Origin: Pseudomonadota bacterium
GTDB taxonomy: Bacteria > Pseudomonadota > Alphaproteobacteria > Acetobacterales > Acetobacteraceae
Reading direction: 5' to 3'
Assembly: GCA_018240405.1 (NCBI GenBank)
Contig: JAFEFW010000621.1
Span: 1 to 64,000, forward strand
Length of the DNA: 64,000 nt
Made by a program: the position numbers and the translations under genes. Below are positions 1 to 7,478 of this stretch, one piece after another (position 1 is the first letter of the stretch; each line of letters opens with the position of its first letter). Under the pieces are notes generated by a model. It searched no databases and was not told the origin of the DNA. It saw only the letters and a program-made list of their open reading frames with translations.

Positions 1-524
1 CGGGCGGCGGCGAGCACGGTCAGCACCTCGCCATCGGTCAGGAAGCTGGGATCGTAGGTCATGAAGAACTTGATCGACCGATGCCCCGCTGCCACCAGCG
101 GCGGCAGTTCCTCCTCGATCACCTTGGCGCTCGGATCGGTGATGATGATGTGGAACGTGTAGTCGATCACCGACTTGCGGGCGCGGGCATGGTAGTCCTC
201 GGCCCGTTCGGCGATCCCATGGCCCTTGAACTGGGGCGAGAAGCAGATCACGCAGGTGGTGCCGCCGAACGCCGCCGAGGTGGTGGCGCTGTCGAAATTG
301 TCGGCGTTCCAGCTGCCGTCCGGCCGAGGCTGCTCGATATGGCAATGGCTGTCGACGCCGCCGGGCAGCACCAGCTTGCCGGAGGCGTCGATCTCCCGCG
401 TCGCGCTGCCCAAATTGCTGCCGAGGGCCGCGATGCGGCCGTCGCGGATGGCAACGTCGCACTGCGTGCTGTCAATGGCGGTGACGACGGTGCCGTTGCG
501 GATGATCGTGTCGAAGGATGCCAT
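1..524 (-). CDS. D-hydantoinase / dihydropyrimidinase-like amidohydrolase (N-terminal part)
   Basis: The gene runs off the left edge, so only about 174 N-terminal residues are present. The protein starts MASFDTIIRNGTVV, the usual beta-sandwich opening of cyclic amidohydrolases. It then has the metal-binding H-x-H pair (H60, H62) inside VLPGGVDSHCHIE. Family members hydrolyse cyclic amides such as hydantoins or dihydropyrimidines in the cytoplasm using two metals. The carboxylated lysine and the other metal ligands lie outside the window, so the substrate class cannot be settled; allantoinase or an imidase are alternatives. The ATG is preceded by an AGGGGAGCG Shine-Dalgarno-like stretch. The Crp/Fnr-type gene lies upstream on the same strand, about 205 nt away. 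Confidence 0.85.
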   Translation of the reverse strand, partial: MASFDTIIRNGTVVTAIDSTQCDVAIRDGRIAALGSNLGSATREIDASGKLVLPGGVDSHCHIEQPRPDGSWNADNFDSATTSAAFGGTTCVICFSPQFKGHGIAERAEDYHARARKSVIDYTFHIIITDPSAKVIEEELPPLVAAGHRSIKFFMTYDPSFLTDGEVLTVLAAA

Positions 525-729
525 GGCGAACGCGCTCCCCTGTCGCGGATGGTGCAGCGTATCGGGCGGTGGCAGCGGGGGGAAGCAGGCGGGCGAAGTT
601 CGGCGGCTTGATGGTTGGCGTCCGCACTGAACCGGTGCCACCGCACGCGTACGCCGTCACGGCGCCCCGGCGCGGCAACGACATCGCCAGGACCGGCCGG
701 ATCGGCGCAGGACGCGCGACAATGGCAAG

Positions 730-1401
730 CTACCCCACCTCGCCCGCCAGTATGCGCAGCGTCCGAGCGTCCAGGATGGTCACGGTGCCGTAGCGCGTCG
801 CCAGAACCTGCCGTTCCCCGAGGTCGATCAGCACCCGGTTGGCGGTCTGGCGGCTGATGCCGCACATATCCGCCAGGTCCCGCTGCGTCAGCCGCATCGC
901 TGTGCCCTCGCCGATCGACTGCGCGTCCGTGAGGGCCAGCAGCCGGCCGGCGACGCGCCCCACGGCGTCCGGCGCCATCAGGCAGGCGATGATCTCCAAT
1001 GCCTCGTCGAGGTGCTGCAGGCTCAGACTGGCGAAACGCCGGCAGGTCTCGGCATCGGCGATCATCCGCTCGAACTCGGACAACGGCAGGTAGAGCGTGT
1101 GCGCTCTGGTCGCCGCCGCCAGCGTCACAGTGCGGCGCTGCCGCCGCATCGCGGCGGTCTCGCCGATCCAATAGCCTGGACGCTTGACGGTTGCCACGCG
1201 GCCGTTGCGCAGCGCGATGGTCAGGACGCCATCAGCAAGGCCGAAAACGCCGCCCGGCGGGTCACCCGCGAGGTACAGCGTCTCGCCAGCCTCGAACCGC
1301 CGCAGATGCGAACGGCGGACGATTTCGGTCCGAAATGCCTCGGGCTGCTGCGACAGCCATCCGGTTGCGGAAACGATGCGGGCACAGACAGCCTTGTCCA
1401 T
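730..1401 (-). CDS. Crp/Fnr family transcriptional regulator
   Basis: This 223-aa cytoplasmic regulator has an N-terminal cyclic-nucleotide-binding-type beta barrel (about residues 20-130), a long dimer helix and a C-terminal winged helix-turn-helix (about 160-215). The recognition segment DMCGISRQTANRVL fits the HTH_Crp_2 type. It lacks the N-terminal cysteine cluster of oxygen-sensing FNR (a single Cys, C6), so an Fe-S sensor is unlikely and the effector is unknown. It is divergent from the arylsulfatase gene across a 102-nt gap that holds a Crp/Fnr-like dyad, which suggests autoregulation and control of the sulfatase (inference). Confidence 0.9.
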   Translation of the reverse strand: MDKAVCARIVSATGWLSQQPEAFRTEIVRRSHLRRFEAGETLYLAGDPPGGVFGLADGVLTIALRNGRVATVKRPGYWIGETAAMRRQRRTVTLAAATRAHTLYLPLSEFERMIADAETCRRFASLSLQHLDEALEIIACLMAPDAVGRVAGRLLALTDAQSIGEGTAMRLTQRDLADMCGISRQTANRVLIDLGERQVLATRYGTVTILDARTLRILAGEVG

Positions 1402-1422
1402 GGCAAAAGCGTGGAAAACATG

Positions 1423-1436
1423 TTGTGAAGTGTCAA
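1423..1436. promoter_or_regulatory. Possible Crp/Fnr-family operator in a divergent promoter region
   Basis: TTGTGAAGTGTCAA has the 14-nt TTGxx-N4-xxCAA dyad layout of Crp/Fnr-family sites, with imperfect half-sites TTGTG and GTCAA. It sits between the divergent regulator gene (start 1401) and the sulfatase (start 1504). The palindrome AACATGTT lies directly beside it at 1417-1424. No binding evidence exists here; the call rests on sequence shape and position. Confidence 0.4.
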
Positions 1437-1503
1437 CCTACGGACATTTGCATGCGACCTGCTCGCCTAGACTTGCCGCGGACCCGCGGCTGGGGAGGAG
1501 CTA

Positions 1504-3126
1504 ATGCCGGTGTTTCGTTTTCTGCTTGCAGCGCTTGTATGTACGTTAGGCGCCACGGCGCCAGCGATTGCGCAGACCGGGAAACCCAACATCCTGATCA
1601 TCATGGGTGACGACATCGGCATGTGGAATGTCGGCGCCTACACGCACGGCATGATGGGCCGGACGCCAAACATCGACAGCATCGCCAATGAAGGCATGCT
1701 GTTTACCGACCATTATGGCCAGCCAAGCTGCACGGCCGGGCGGGCGGCGCTGATCACCGGCCAGCTGCCGGTCCGCACGGGAATGACAACGATCGGCATC
1801 CCCGGCTCTGCCCGCGGTATCCAGAAGGAGGACCCGACACTGGCCGAGGTGCTGAAATCCGCCGGCTACGCCACCGGCCAGTTCGGCAAGAACCACCTTG
1901 GCGACCGCAACGAATTCCTGCCCACGATGCATGGCTTCGACGAGTGGTTCGGCAATTTGTATCACCTGAACGCCGAGGAGGAGCCGGAACAACTCGACTA
2001 CCCCGGCCAGAAGAACCCGGCCTACAAGGACAGGGTCGGACCGCGCGGCGTGCTGCATAGCTGGGCGACGGATGTGGACGATCCGACCGTCGATCCGAAG
2101 TTCGGCCGTGTGGGCAAGCAGCGCATCGAGAACACCGGCCCGCTGACCCGCAAGCGGATGGAGACATTTGACGGTGAGGTCCTGACGGCGACGCTCGACT
2201 GGATGGAGCGGACGGCAAAGACCAAGAAGCCGATGTTTATCTGGTTCAACACCACGGCGATCCACATCTGGTCCCACTCGCCGCGGAAATATGTGCAACA
2301 GGCGGTGGATGAGGGGCGAGCGGAGAGTGACGTCGCCCGCGCCAAGATGCTGGAACACGATGAGCAGGTCGGCACGCTGCTGCAGAAGCTGAAAGACCTG
2401 GGCATCGCCGACAACACCATTGTCATCTACACCACGGATAACGGCAACGAGCTGATGATGTGGCCGGACGGCGGCTACGCGCCTTTCCGTGGCGAAAAGG
2501 GCACCACCTGGGAGGGCGGCATGCGCGTCCCCTTCCTGGTGAAATGGCCGGGTCGAATCGCGCCGCGCTCCGACGCCAACGGTGTCCAGACGCATGAGGA
2601 TGTATTTGCGACCCTCGCGGCAGCCGCCGGGCTGCCCGATCTGAAGCAGAAACTGCTGGCCGGCACCGATCTGAACGGCACGGCCTACAAGGCGCATCTC
2701 GACGGCTACAACAACCTCGACTACTGGACCGGCAAGTCAGCGAAATCGGCGCGCCGCGAGGTGTTTTACTTCGACGAAACCGATCTGATGGCGGTGCGCG
2801 TGGATGGCTGGAAGATGCATATCGGCATTAAGCCGAATGGTCTTTGGTTCGACGCGAAGTCGTTTCCAAGCGTGCCGTTCCTGTTCAACCTGCTGATGGA
2901 TCCGATGGAGAAGATGGATCCGCTGTCGCATGAGTGGGGCTATATCGGCCGCCGGTTCTTTGCCGAAAAGTTATGGGCGCCGACCGCGGCCGGGCCGTTC
3001 ATCGCCAGCATGCTGCAAAGCCTGCAGGAGTTTCCGCCGCGGCAGGGCGCCGACACGCTGAGCATGAAGAAGGCAGTGGATGACGCCATGCGGAAGCTGC
3101 AAAACCCCGGCGGCAGCAGCGACTGA
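1504..3126 (+). CDS. Exported arylsulfatase (formylglycine-type sulfatase)
   Basis: This is a 540-aa type I sulfatase. A signal peptide (about residues 1-24, ending AIAQ) sends it to the periplasm. The N-terminal metal motif NILIIMGDD (D36, D37) is present. The active-site signature PSCTAGR carries C76, the residue that a formylglycine-generating enzyme converts to formylglycine. Later motifs include TTDNG and the GEKGTTWEGG block typical of arylsulfatases. It hydrolyses sulfate esters; the natural substrate is unknown. The start has a good GGGGAGGAG Shine-Dalgarno. No sulfatase-modifying enzyme is encoded nearby, so maturation must rely on a gene elsewhere. The divergent Crp/Fnr-type gene is the likely regulator. 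Confidence 0.93.
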   Translation: MPVFRFLLAALVCTLGATAPAIAQTGKPNILIIMGDDIGMWNVGAYTHGMMGRTPNIDSIANEGMLFTDHYGQPSCTAGRAALITGQLPVRTGMTTIGIPGSARGIQKEDPTLAEVLKSAGYATGQFGKNHLGDRNEFLPTMHGFDEWFGNLYHLNAEEEPEQLDYPGQKNPAYKDRVGPRGVLHSWATDVDDPTVDPKFGRVGKQRIENTGPLTRKRMETFDGEVLTATLDWMERTAKTKKPMFIWFNTTAIHIWSHSPRKYVQQAVDEGRAESDVARAKMLEHDEQVGTLLQKLKDLGIADNTIVIYTTDNGNELMMWPDGGYAPFRGEKGTTWEGGMRVPFLVKWPGRIAPRSDANGVQTHEDVFATLAAAAGLPDLKQKLLAGTDLNGTAYKAHLDGYNNLDYWTGKSAKSARREVFYFDETDLMAVRVDGWKMHIGIKPNGLWFDAKSFPSVPFLFNLLMDPMEKMDPLSHEWGYIGRRFFAEKLWAPTAAGPFIASMLQSLQEFPPRQGADTLSMKKAVDDAMRKLQNPGGSSD

Positions 3127-3425
3127 CAACGAGGCCTCGCAGCGGCTGGCAACGCGCTGCAGGGGCGCGTCGTTAAAGTGATGTATCGGCTGCGGCGGTG
3201 CGATGGTGCTCATCCGGCACTGGACCGGTGAGCGCCAGTGGCGCGGTCGGTTGCCCAGCAGCTCTGGCTCGCCTGCGGCGAAGAGTGGCAGCCCGCCGGC
3301 TGGGGCGGTGCGGGGCAGGATGGGCCGATGCCGGACCTAGCCGGTTCTGCTACGGTCGCATGAGACCGGCCTGCGCCAGAAGCGGCCAGGCCGCCGCAGG
3401 AACCAGCCGCGACCGGAGGAACGCC

Positions 3426-4478
3426 ATGGATTCGACACGACGCGCCGTCCTTGCCGCATCTGCCGGCACCATCCTGACGGGCGCCGCCCTCGCCCCCGCC
3501 GCGAGGGCACAGCGTCCGGAACCACAGGCGCTGACGCCGGACCTGGAGGCGGCGGCCAGGAAGGAAGGCAAGATCGTCTGGTACACCTCGGACGATCTGG
3601 TGGTGGCAACGAAAATGGCGAAGGGGTTTGAAGCCAGATACGGAATGACCGTGCAGCTGGAACGCTCCGGCGCGGAGCGCATCTACCAGCGGATCGCGCA
3701 GGAGTATGCGTCAAACGTCGCCGAAGTCGACGTAGCGAGCACGTCCGATGTCGGCCACACCGTGTCCTGGAGCGCCAATGGCTGGCTGGCGCCGTTCATC
3801 CCGGCGGAGGTGACGAAATGGCCGGCACAGGCGATCGGCGCGGACGGGCGGTACATCGTGCACCGGTTCACACTGGTGCTGCCAGGCTACAATAGCCGCC
3901 TGGTCAAGGCGGAGGACGCGCCGAAATCGTGGACCGACCTGCTGGACCCGAAATGGAAGAACAAGCTGGTGAAGGCACATCCCGGCTATTCCGGCGCCAT
4001 CAGCACCGAGACACTGGCGCTGAGCCGCCTGCTGGGCTGGGAATTCTATGAAAAACTGGCGAAGCAGGGCGTGCTGCAGGTGCAATCGGCAACCGACCCG
4101 CCGATGCGGACGGCGCAGGGCGAGCGCGCGGTCATGGCCGACGGATCGGAGAACACCGCGAACCGCCTGATCATGGACGGCGCGCCGCTGGTGCTGGTTT
4201 ATCCGCCCGAGGGCGTGCCGATCATCACCGCCGCCAGCGTGGTCATGCAGCGCTCCCAGCGGCCGGCCGCCGCTCGGCTGTTCATGCACTACCTGGTGTC
4301 GCCGGAGTGCCAGGCGATCGGCGTCGCCAACGGCGTGCGCACCTTCGATCCGGGTGTCACCGAACCGGCAGGCTGGATGCCGCTGTCGAAGATCAAGCTG
4401 CTGTTCGTGGAACCGGACGACATGGCGAAGCAGGCCGACGAGATCAAACGGCGCTACACGAAGATCTTTGGCGTTTGA
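3426..4478 (+). CDS. Iron(III)-type ABC transporter substrate-binding protein (FbpA-like)
   Basis: The protein is 350 aa. The chosen ATG follows GGAGGAAC and opens with a Tat-like leader (TRRAVLAAS, then a hydrophobic stretch ending at ARAQ), which argues against the longer upstream reading frame. The mature part has the family 1/8 solute-binding fold: EGKIVWYTS near the N terminus, then GYNSRLVKAEDAPKSWTDLL and EGVPIITAAS. Relatives bind ferric iron or small organic solutes such as phosphonates and polyamines in the periplasm. No permease or ATPase gene is adjacent, so it is an orphan component here. The neighbouring LLM oxidoreductase begins 100 nt downstream and may be co-transcribed. Confidence 0.85.
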   Translation: MDSTRRAVLAASAGTILTGAALAPAARAQRPEPQALTPDLEAAARKEGKIVWYTSDDLVVATKMAKGFEARYGMTVQLERSGAERIYQRIAQEYASNVAEVDVASTSDVGHTVSWSANGWLAPFIPAEVTKWPAQAIGADGRYIVHRFTLVLPGYNSRLVKAEDAPKSWTDLLDPKWKNKLVKAHPGYSGAISTETLALSRLLGWEFYEKLAKQGVLQVQSATDPPMRTAQGERAVMADGSENTANRLIMDGAPLVLVYPPEGVPIITAASVVMQRSQRPAAARLFMHYLVSPECQAIGVANGVRTFDPGVTEPAGWMPLSKIKLLFVEPDDMAKQADEIKRRYTKIFGV

Positions 4479-4578
4479 CGGAAGCTGTCCTGTCAGCCCG
4501 CGCGGCATCGTCGCGGCTGGCCACGGCGACAGGCCGGCTGCTCTGTGTCATCGTCCCCGGCAGGAGGACATCCAGGAT

Positions 4579-5601
4579 ATGGCACAGCAATTCCAGTTTG
4601 GCCTGGTCGTGCGCGCGCAGGCGGAGCAGGGCGAGGACATCTCCCGCCGGCTCGACGAGACGCTGAACTTCGTCCGCCTGGCCGACCAGCTTGGCTTCGA
4701 CTCCGTTACCAAGACGGCGCATTACAGCGCGCATCCGTTCCAGATGCTGCAGCTGGTTCCCATGCTGGCGCGCTTCACGGCCGAGGCGCCGCGGCTGCGG
4801 CTGAACGCCGGGGTGCTGCTGCTGCCCCTGATGTCGCCGCTGCACGTGGCCGAGGAGTTCGCCACGCTGGATGTGCTGTCGCGCGGCAAGATCATCCTGG
4901 GCGTCGGCCTCGGCTATCGCGATGTAGAGTTCAAGGCGTTCGGCGTGCCGCGGGCGCAACGGGTCCGGCGGTTCGAGGCCAACCTGATCGCGGTCCGCCG
5001 GCTGTGGACGGAAGAAAAAGTGTCGATGAAGACGCCGTATTTCGAGTTGGATGCGGCGTCGTGCCTGCCCAAGCCGCTGCAGCGCCCGCATCCGCCGATC
5101 TGGGTCGGCGCCAATGCCGACGCGGCAGTCGAGCGCGCGGCGCGGCTCGGTGATTGCTGGTATATCGGCCCCGCGGTGGAGATCCCGGCGCTGGAGCGGC
5201 AGATGACGCTCTATCGGCGCGCGCTGGATGCCGCCGGCAAGCCGTTCCCGGCGGAAATGCCGATGCGGCGCGAGGTGTTCGTGGCGAAGACACAGGAGGA
5301 GGCGATCCGGCTCTGCGCGCCGTATCTCGGTGCCAAGTATGCCGCGTATCAGGCGTGGGGGCAGGATATGCCGCAGGACGACAAGGGCCTGGGGCAGGAT
5401 TTCGCCAGCCTGATCGGCGACCGGTTCCTGATCGGGTCGCCGGATGAGGTGGCGGAGCAGATCGTGGCGCTGCACCGGCGGCTCGGAGTGAATCACCTGG
5501 TGATGAGCACGGAGTGGGCCGGCATGCCGGAGAGCCTGGCGGTGGAGACGATCGAGATGATCGCGCGGGAGGTGGTTCCGCGGGTGCGGCAGGGGGTGTG
5601 A
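4579..5601 (+). CDS. LLM class flavin-dependent oxidoreductase
   Basis: This 340-aa enzyme belongs to the bacterial luciferase-like monooxygenase superfamily (TIM barrel, FMN or F420). Diagnostic segments are the N-terminal FGLVVRAQ strand, LDVLSRGKIILGVGLGYRD, RRLWTEEKV, and PPIWVGANADAAVERAARLGD in the second half. The start chosen (MAQQFQFGLV) has CAGGAGGA upstream and removes an unlikely 75-residue extension. Substrate and cofactor preference cannot be read from sequence. It follows the binding protein gene in the same orientation, which suggests transport plus oxidation of one compound (weak inference). After its stop the base composition drops sharply. Confidence 0.88.
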   Translation: MAQQFQFGLVVRAQAEQGEDISRRLDETLNFVRLADQLGFDSVTKTAHYSAHPFQMLQLVPMLARFTAEAPRLRLNAGVLLLPLMSPLHVAEEFATLDVLSRGKIILGVGLGYRDVEFKAFGVPRAQRVRRFEANLIAVRRLWTEEKVSMKTPYFELDAASCLPKPLQRPHPPIWVGANADAAVERAARLGDCWYIGPAVEIPALERQMTLYRRALDAAGKPFPAEMPMRREVFVAKTQEEAIRLCAPYLGAKYAAYQAWGQDMPQDDKGLGQDFASLIGDRFLIGSPDEVAEQIVALHRRLGVNHLVMSTEWAGMPESLAVETIEMIAREVVPRVRQGV

Positions 5602-5823
5602 TCGGCTGCTGCCTGATGGTGGTCGTGGATCGCTGCGGGTATGCTTTAGCCGTTCAAGTGGGTTGCGCGGAGCGTGTAGGTGTTGGGGCGTTGTCTCCGC
5701 GATCCTTGCGCGTATTAGATGATCGAAGCCGCATAACGCCCGTTTATGGAAAGTCACCGAAGGATCTTCATGAGTTCTTGATCTCGCACGTTGCGTCAGC
5801 GAGTTATCCCGCGTACTATGAGA

Positions 5824-6588
5824 TTAATTCGGATTCATTTGGACTAATCCTTGTACATACTTAGCTGGCGTTTGGAGCGGGGACCTAGACGGCGTTTTAA
5901 GACCAGCTATTCGAGCGATGGCATCAATGAAATCTATGCAATTTGCATCAGTGAGAGCGTAGTGACCGGTATCATAGTTATTGATCGCCGCTAGGATGGA
6001 AGCTCTAAGATTTATTGAGAGAGGCCACTTCCCCGAGGCTATTATGTTAGAGAATCGCACGGGATTTTTATCGAATTCATTGTTAACTACGCCCGGTCCA
6101 CCAACGGCAAGTTCGGTACCACCGTTTTTTGGATAGAATCCGAAACAGTCCTCTTTTATCCCCTGATTAAGCAGCATCTCGATGCACATGAATGCGTGCC
6201 CAAGCGAAGGTCCTTGGGCAAAGCCAGCTGGGGACGCCATAATCTCAAGCTGTATGTTGCTGCTTATTTCCACTAAGCCGCTCGTAGATGCGGTCAGTGC
6301 ACGTACACACATTCCGCTAGCGTCCTTTATAATCCATGTATGGCCACGGTATGTAGGTTGAACATACTGCTGCTTGGGAGCAAGTTGTTTATACGACTGA
6401 AGTCCTCCCGTAAAATTCACCCAGAACACATTAAGTGGTTCTCGCGTACTATTCTTAAATGTAATCGTAATCTGCTGATTTGACTGTACCGAACGGCCTA
6501 TATTCGCACAGCCATTTGGCATTTGCGCCATAGCACAGTTGAACGGTCCGATTATAAAAAAGCCAAGGACAACCAATACGAACCGCAT
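5824..6588 (-). CDS. Exported protein with a VHL-like beta domain and a putative permuted papain-fold domain
   Basis: The ATG at 6588 gives 254 aa with a clean signal peptide (MRFVLVVLGFF ... CAMAQ) and AAGG upstream; a GTG at 6669 would add 27 residues. Residues about 39-95 align without gaps to the human VHL beta domain as I remember it: the run FKN...FWVNF..G.Q.Y, then P..., TYRGHTW and KDAS. The five hydroxyproline-pocket positions W88, Y98, S111, H115, W117 correspond to W56, Y66, T79, H83, W85 here, so only S111 is changed (to Thr). The second half has GHAF (H131) and, 86 residues later, NCIDF (C217), the His-then-Cys order of LRAT/permuted NlpC-type folds. Codon usage is AT-rich, unlike the flanks, so it was probably acquired horizontally. 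Its function and partner are unknown. Confidence 0.82.
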   Translation of the reverse strand: MRFVLVVLGFFIIGPFNCAMAQMPNGCANIGRSVQSNQQITITFKNSTREPLNVFWVNFTGGLQSYKQLAPKQQYVQPTYRGHTWIIKDASGMCVRALTASTSGLVEISSNIQLEIMASPAGFAQGPSLGHAFMCIEMLLNQGIKEDCFGFYPKNGGTELAVGGPGVVNNEFDKNPVRFSNIIASGKWPLSINLRASILAAINNYDTGHYALTDANCIDFIDAIARIAGLKTPSRSPLQTPAKYVQGLVQMNPN

Positions 6589-7031
6589 AGACCTTACTGC
6601 TTTCGTGGATTCGACGAACATGCCTGATGCTGCCCGTACCTCAATTCTGTCTGCGTCAGTATCGAACACTCTTGGGTGCTTGTCATCAGTGCGCGAGAGG
6701 CACCGTCTCTTGCCTTGGCGAGACGGCCGCTAGTCCCCAAGCCGGGCTCACTCACGCATGATAACGTCCTTTATCATGCATAGGCTGCATATTTAGCGGT
6801 GATTGCCCGACGCTGGCCTCCAGGCGCCTCGCCGTCGCCAACTTCAGACAGACAACCTTGCCGAAACCACACCATGGCTGCCGCGGTCCGGCCCGACGCC
6901 GACGACCGCCGCAGCCGGCACGTGAATTGCTGCTGGGAACATCGCTGCGTCATTTTCAGCCGGATTCCGACCGCGCACATATCCGCCGCCGACAGCAGAC
7001 CGCTCGCGACGACGCCCCAGCCCCCCGACCC
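6589..7031. other. Intergenic region upstream of the VHL-like gene
   Basis: The part next to the VHL-like gene (to about 6790) is AT-rich and presumably holds its promoter. It contains the 9-bp inverted repeat described separately. From about 6790 to 7031 the composition returns to GC-rich and I see no supported gene on either strand; the open frames there lack starts, Shine-Dalgarno sites and recognisable motifs. Confidence 0.5.
6756..6779. repeat. 9-bp perfect inverted repeat near the island edge
   Basis: GCATGATAA and TTATCATGC flank a 6-nt loop (CGTCCT). The repeat sits about 170 nt upstream of the VHL-like gene and close to the switch from AT-rich to GC-rich DNA. It could be an operator, a terminator stem without a T tract, or a recombination remnant; nothing in the sequence decides between these. 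Confidence 0.6.
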
Positions 7032-7478
7032 TCAAGCCACCAGCGGCTTCACCATATACACCCGCTCGAACCCGTGCTCCCCGCGCCGCTCGCGCTCCTC
7101 GTACCCGCGCGCGCGATAGATCGCAATGTTCTCGGTCATCTTCACATTGGTATACAGCGTGATCGCGTCCCACCCGGCGCGGTAGGCCTGCGTCTCGGCG
7201 AAATCCAGCAGCACGCGTCCCAGGCCCTGCCCCTGCCGGTCCGGCGCCACGGCGATGTTCTCCAGCATGAAGCAGTCCTCCTGCTCCTCCAGCACCAGCA
7301 CGCCGGCCAGCGCCGCGTCGTCGATCAGCACCCAGCACTGCCCGTCGGCGATCCGCTGCCCGTAATCGTCGGTCATCGGCATCGGCTCACGCCCGATGCG
7401 CGGCACGTAGTGCTGATACGCCGCCCGCACCAGATCGCGCACCGCCGAGGCCTCCTGCGGCAGGGCGAGGCGGATCAT
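7032..7478 (-). CDS. GNAT family N-acetyltransferase
   Basis: The 148-aa protein is a single GNAT domain. The acetyl-CoA pyrophosphate loop is clear in motif A: IAVAPDRQGQGLGRVLL, with R81-Q-G-Q-G-L-G87. The later segment ITLYTNVKMTENIAIYRARGYEE matches motif B. It would transfer an acetyl group from acetyl-CoA to an unidentified amine. Its ATG overlaps the ppx stop codon (ATGA), so it is translationally coupled and is the last gene of the pgsA-like...ppk-ppx operon. Confidence 0.9.
   Translation of the reverse strand: MIRLALPQEASAVRDLVRAAYQHYVPRIGREPMPMTDDYGQRIADGQCWVLIDDAALAGVLVLEEQEDCFMLENIAVAPDRQGQGLGRVLLDFAETQAYRAGWDAITLYTNVKMTENIAIYRARGYEERERRGEHGFERVYMVKPLVA

Noticed and set aside
1546-2697. 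383-codon frame antisense to the arylsulfatase
   Set aside because: Shadow of a clear sulfatase gene; no recognisable domain.
5616-5864. Plus-strand frame of 82 codons at the start of the AT-rich island, ending SFGLILVHT
   Set aside because: No Shine-Dalgarno and no motif; the frame overlaps the 3' end of the VHL-like gene. It may be a remnant but cannot be supported.
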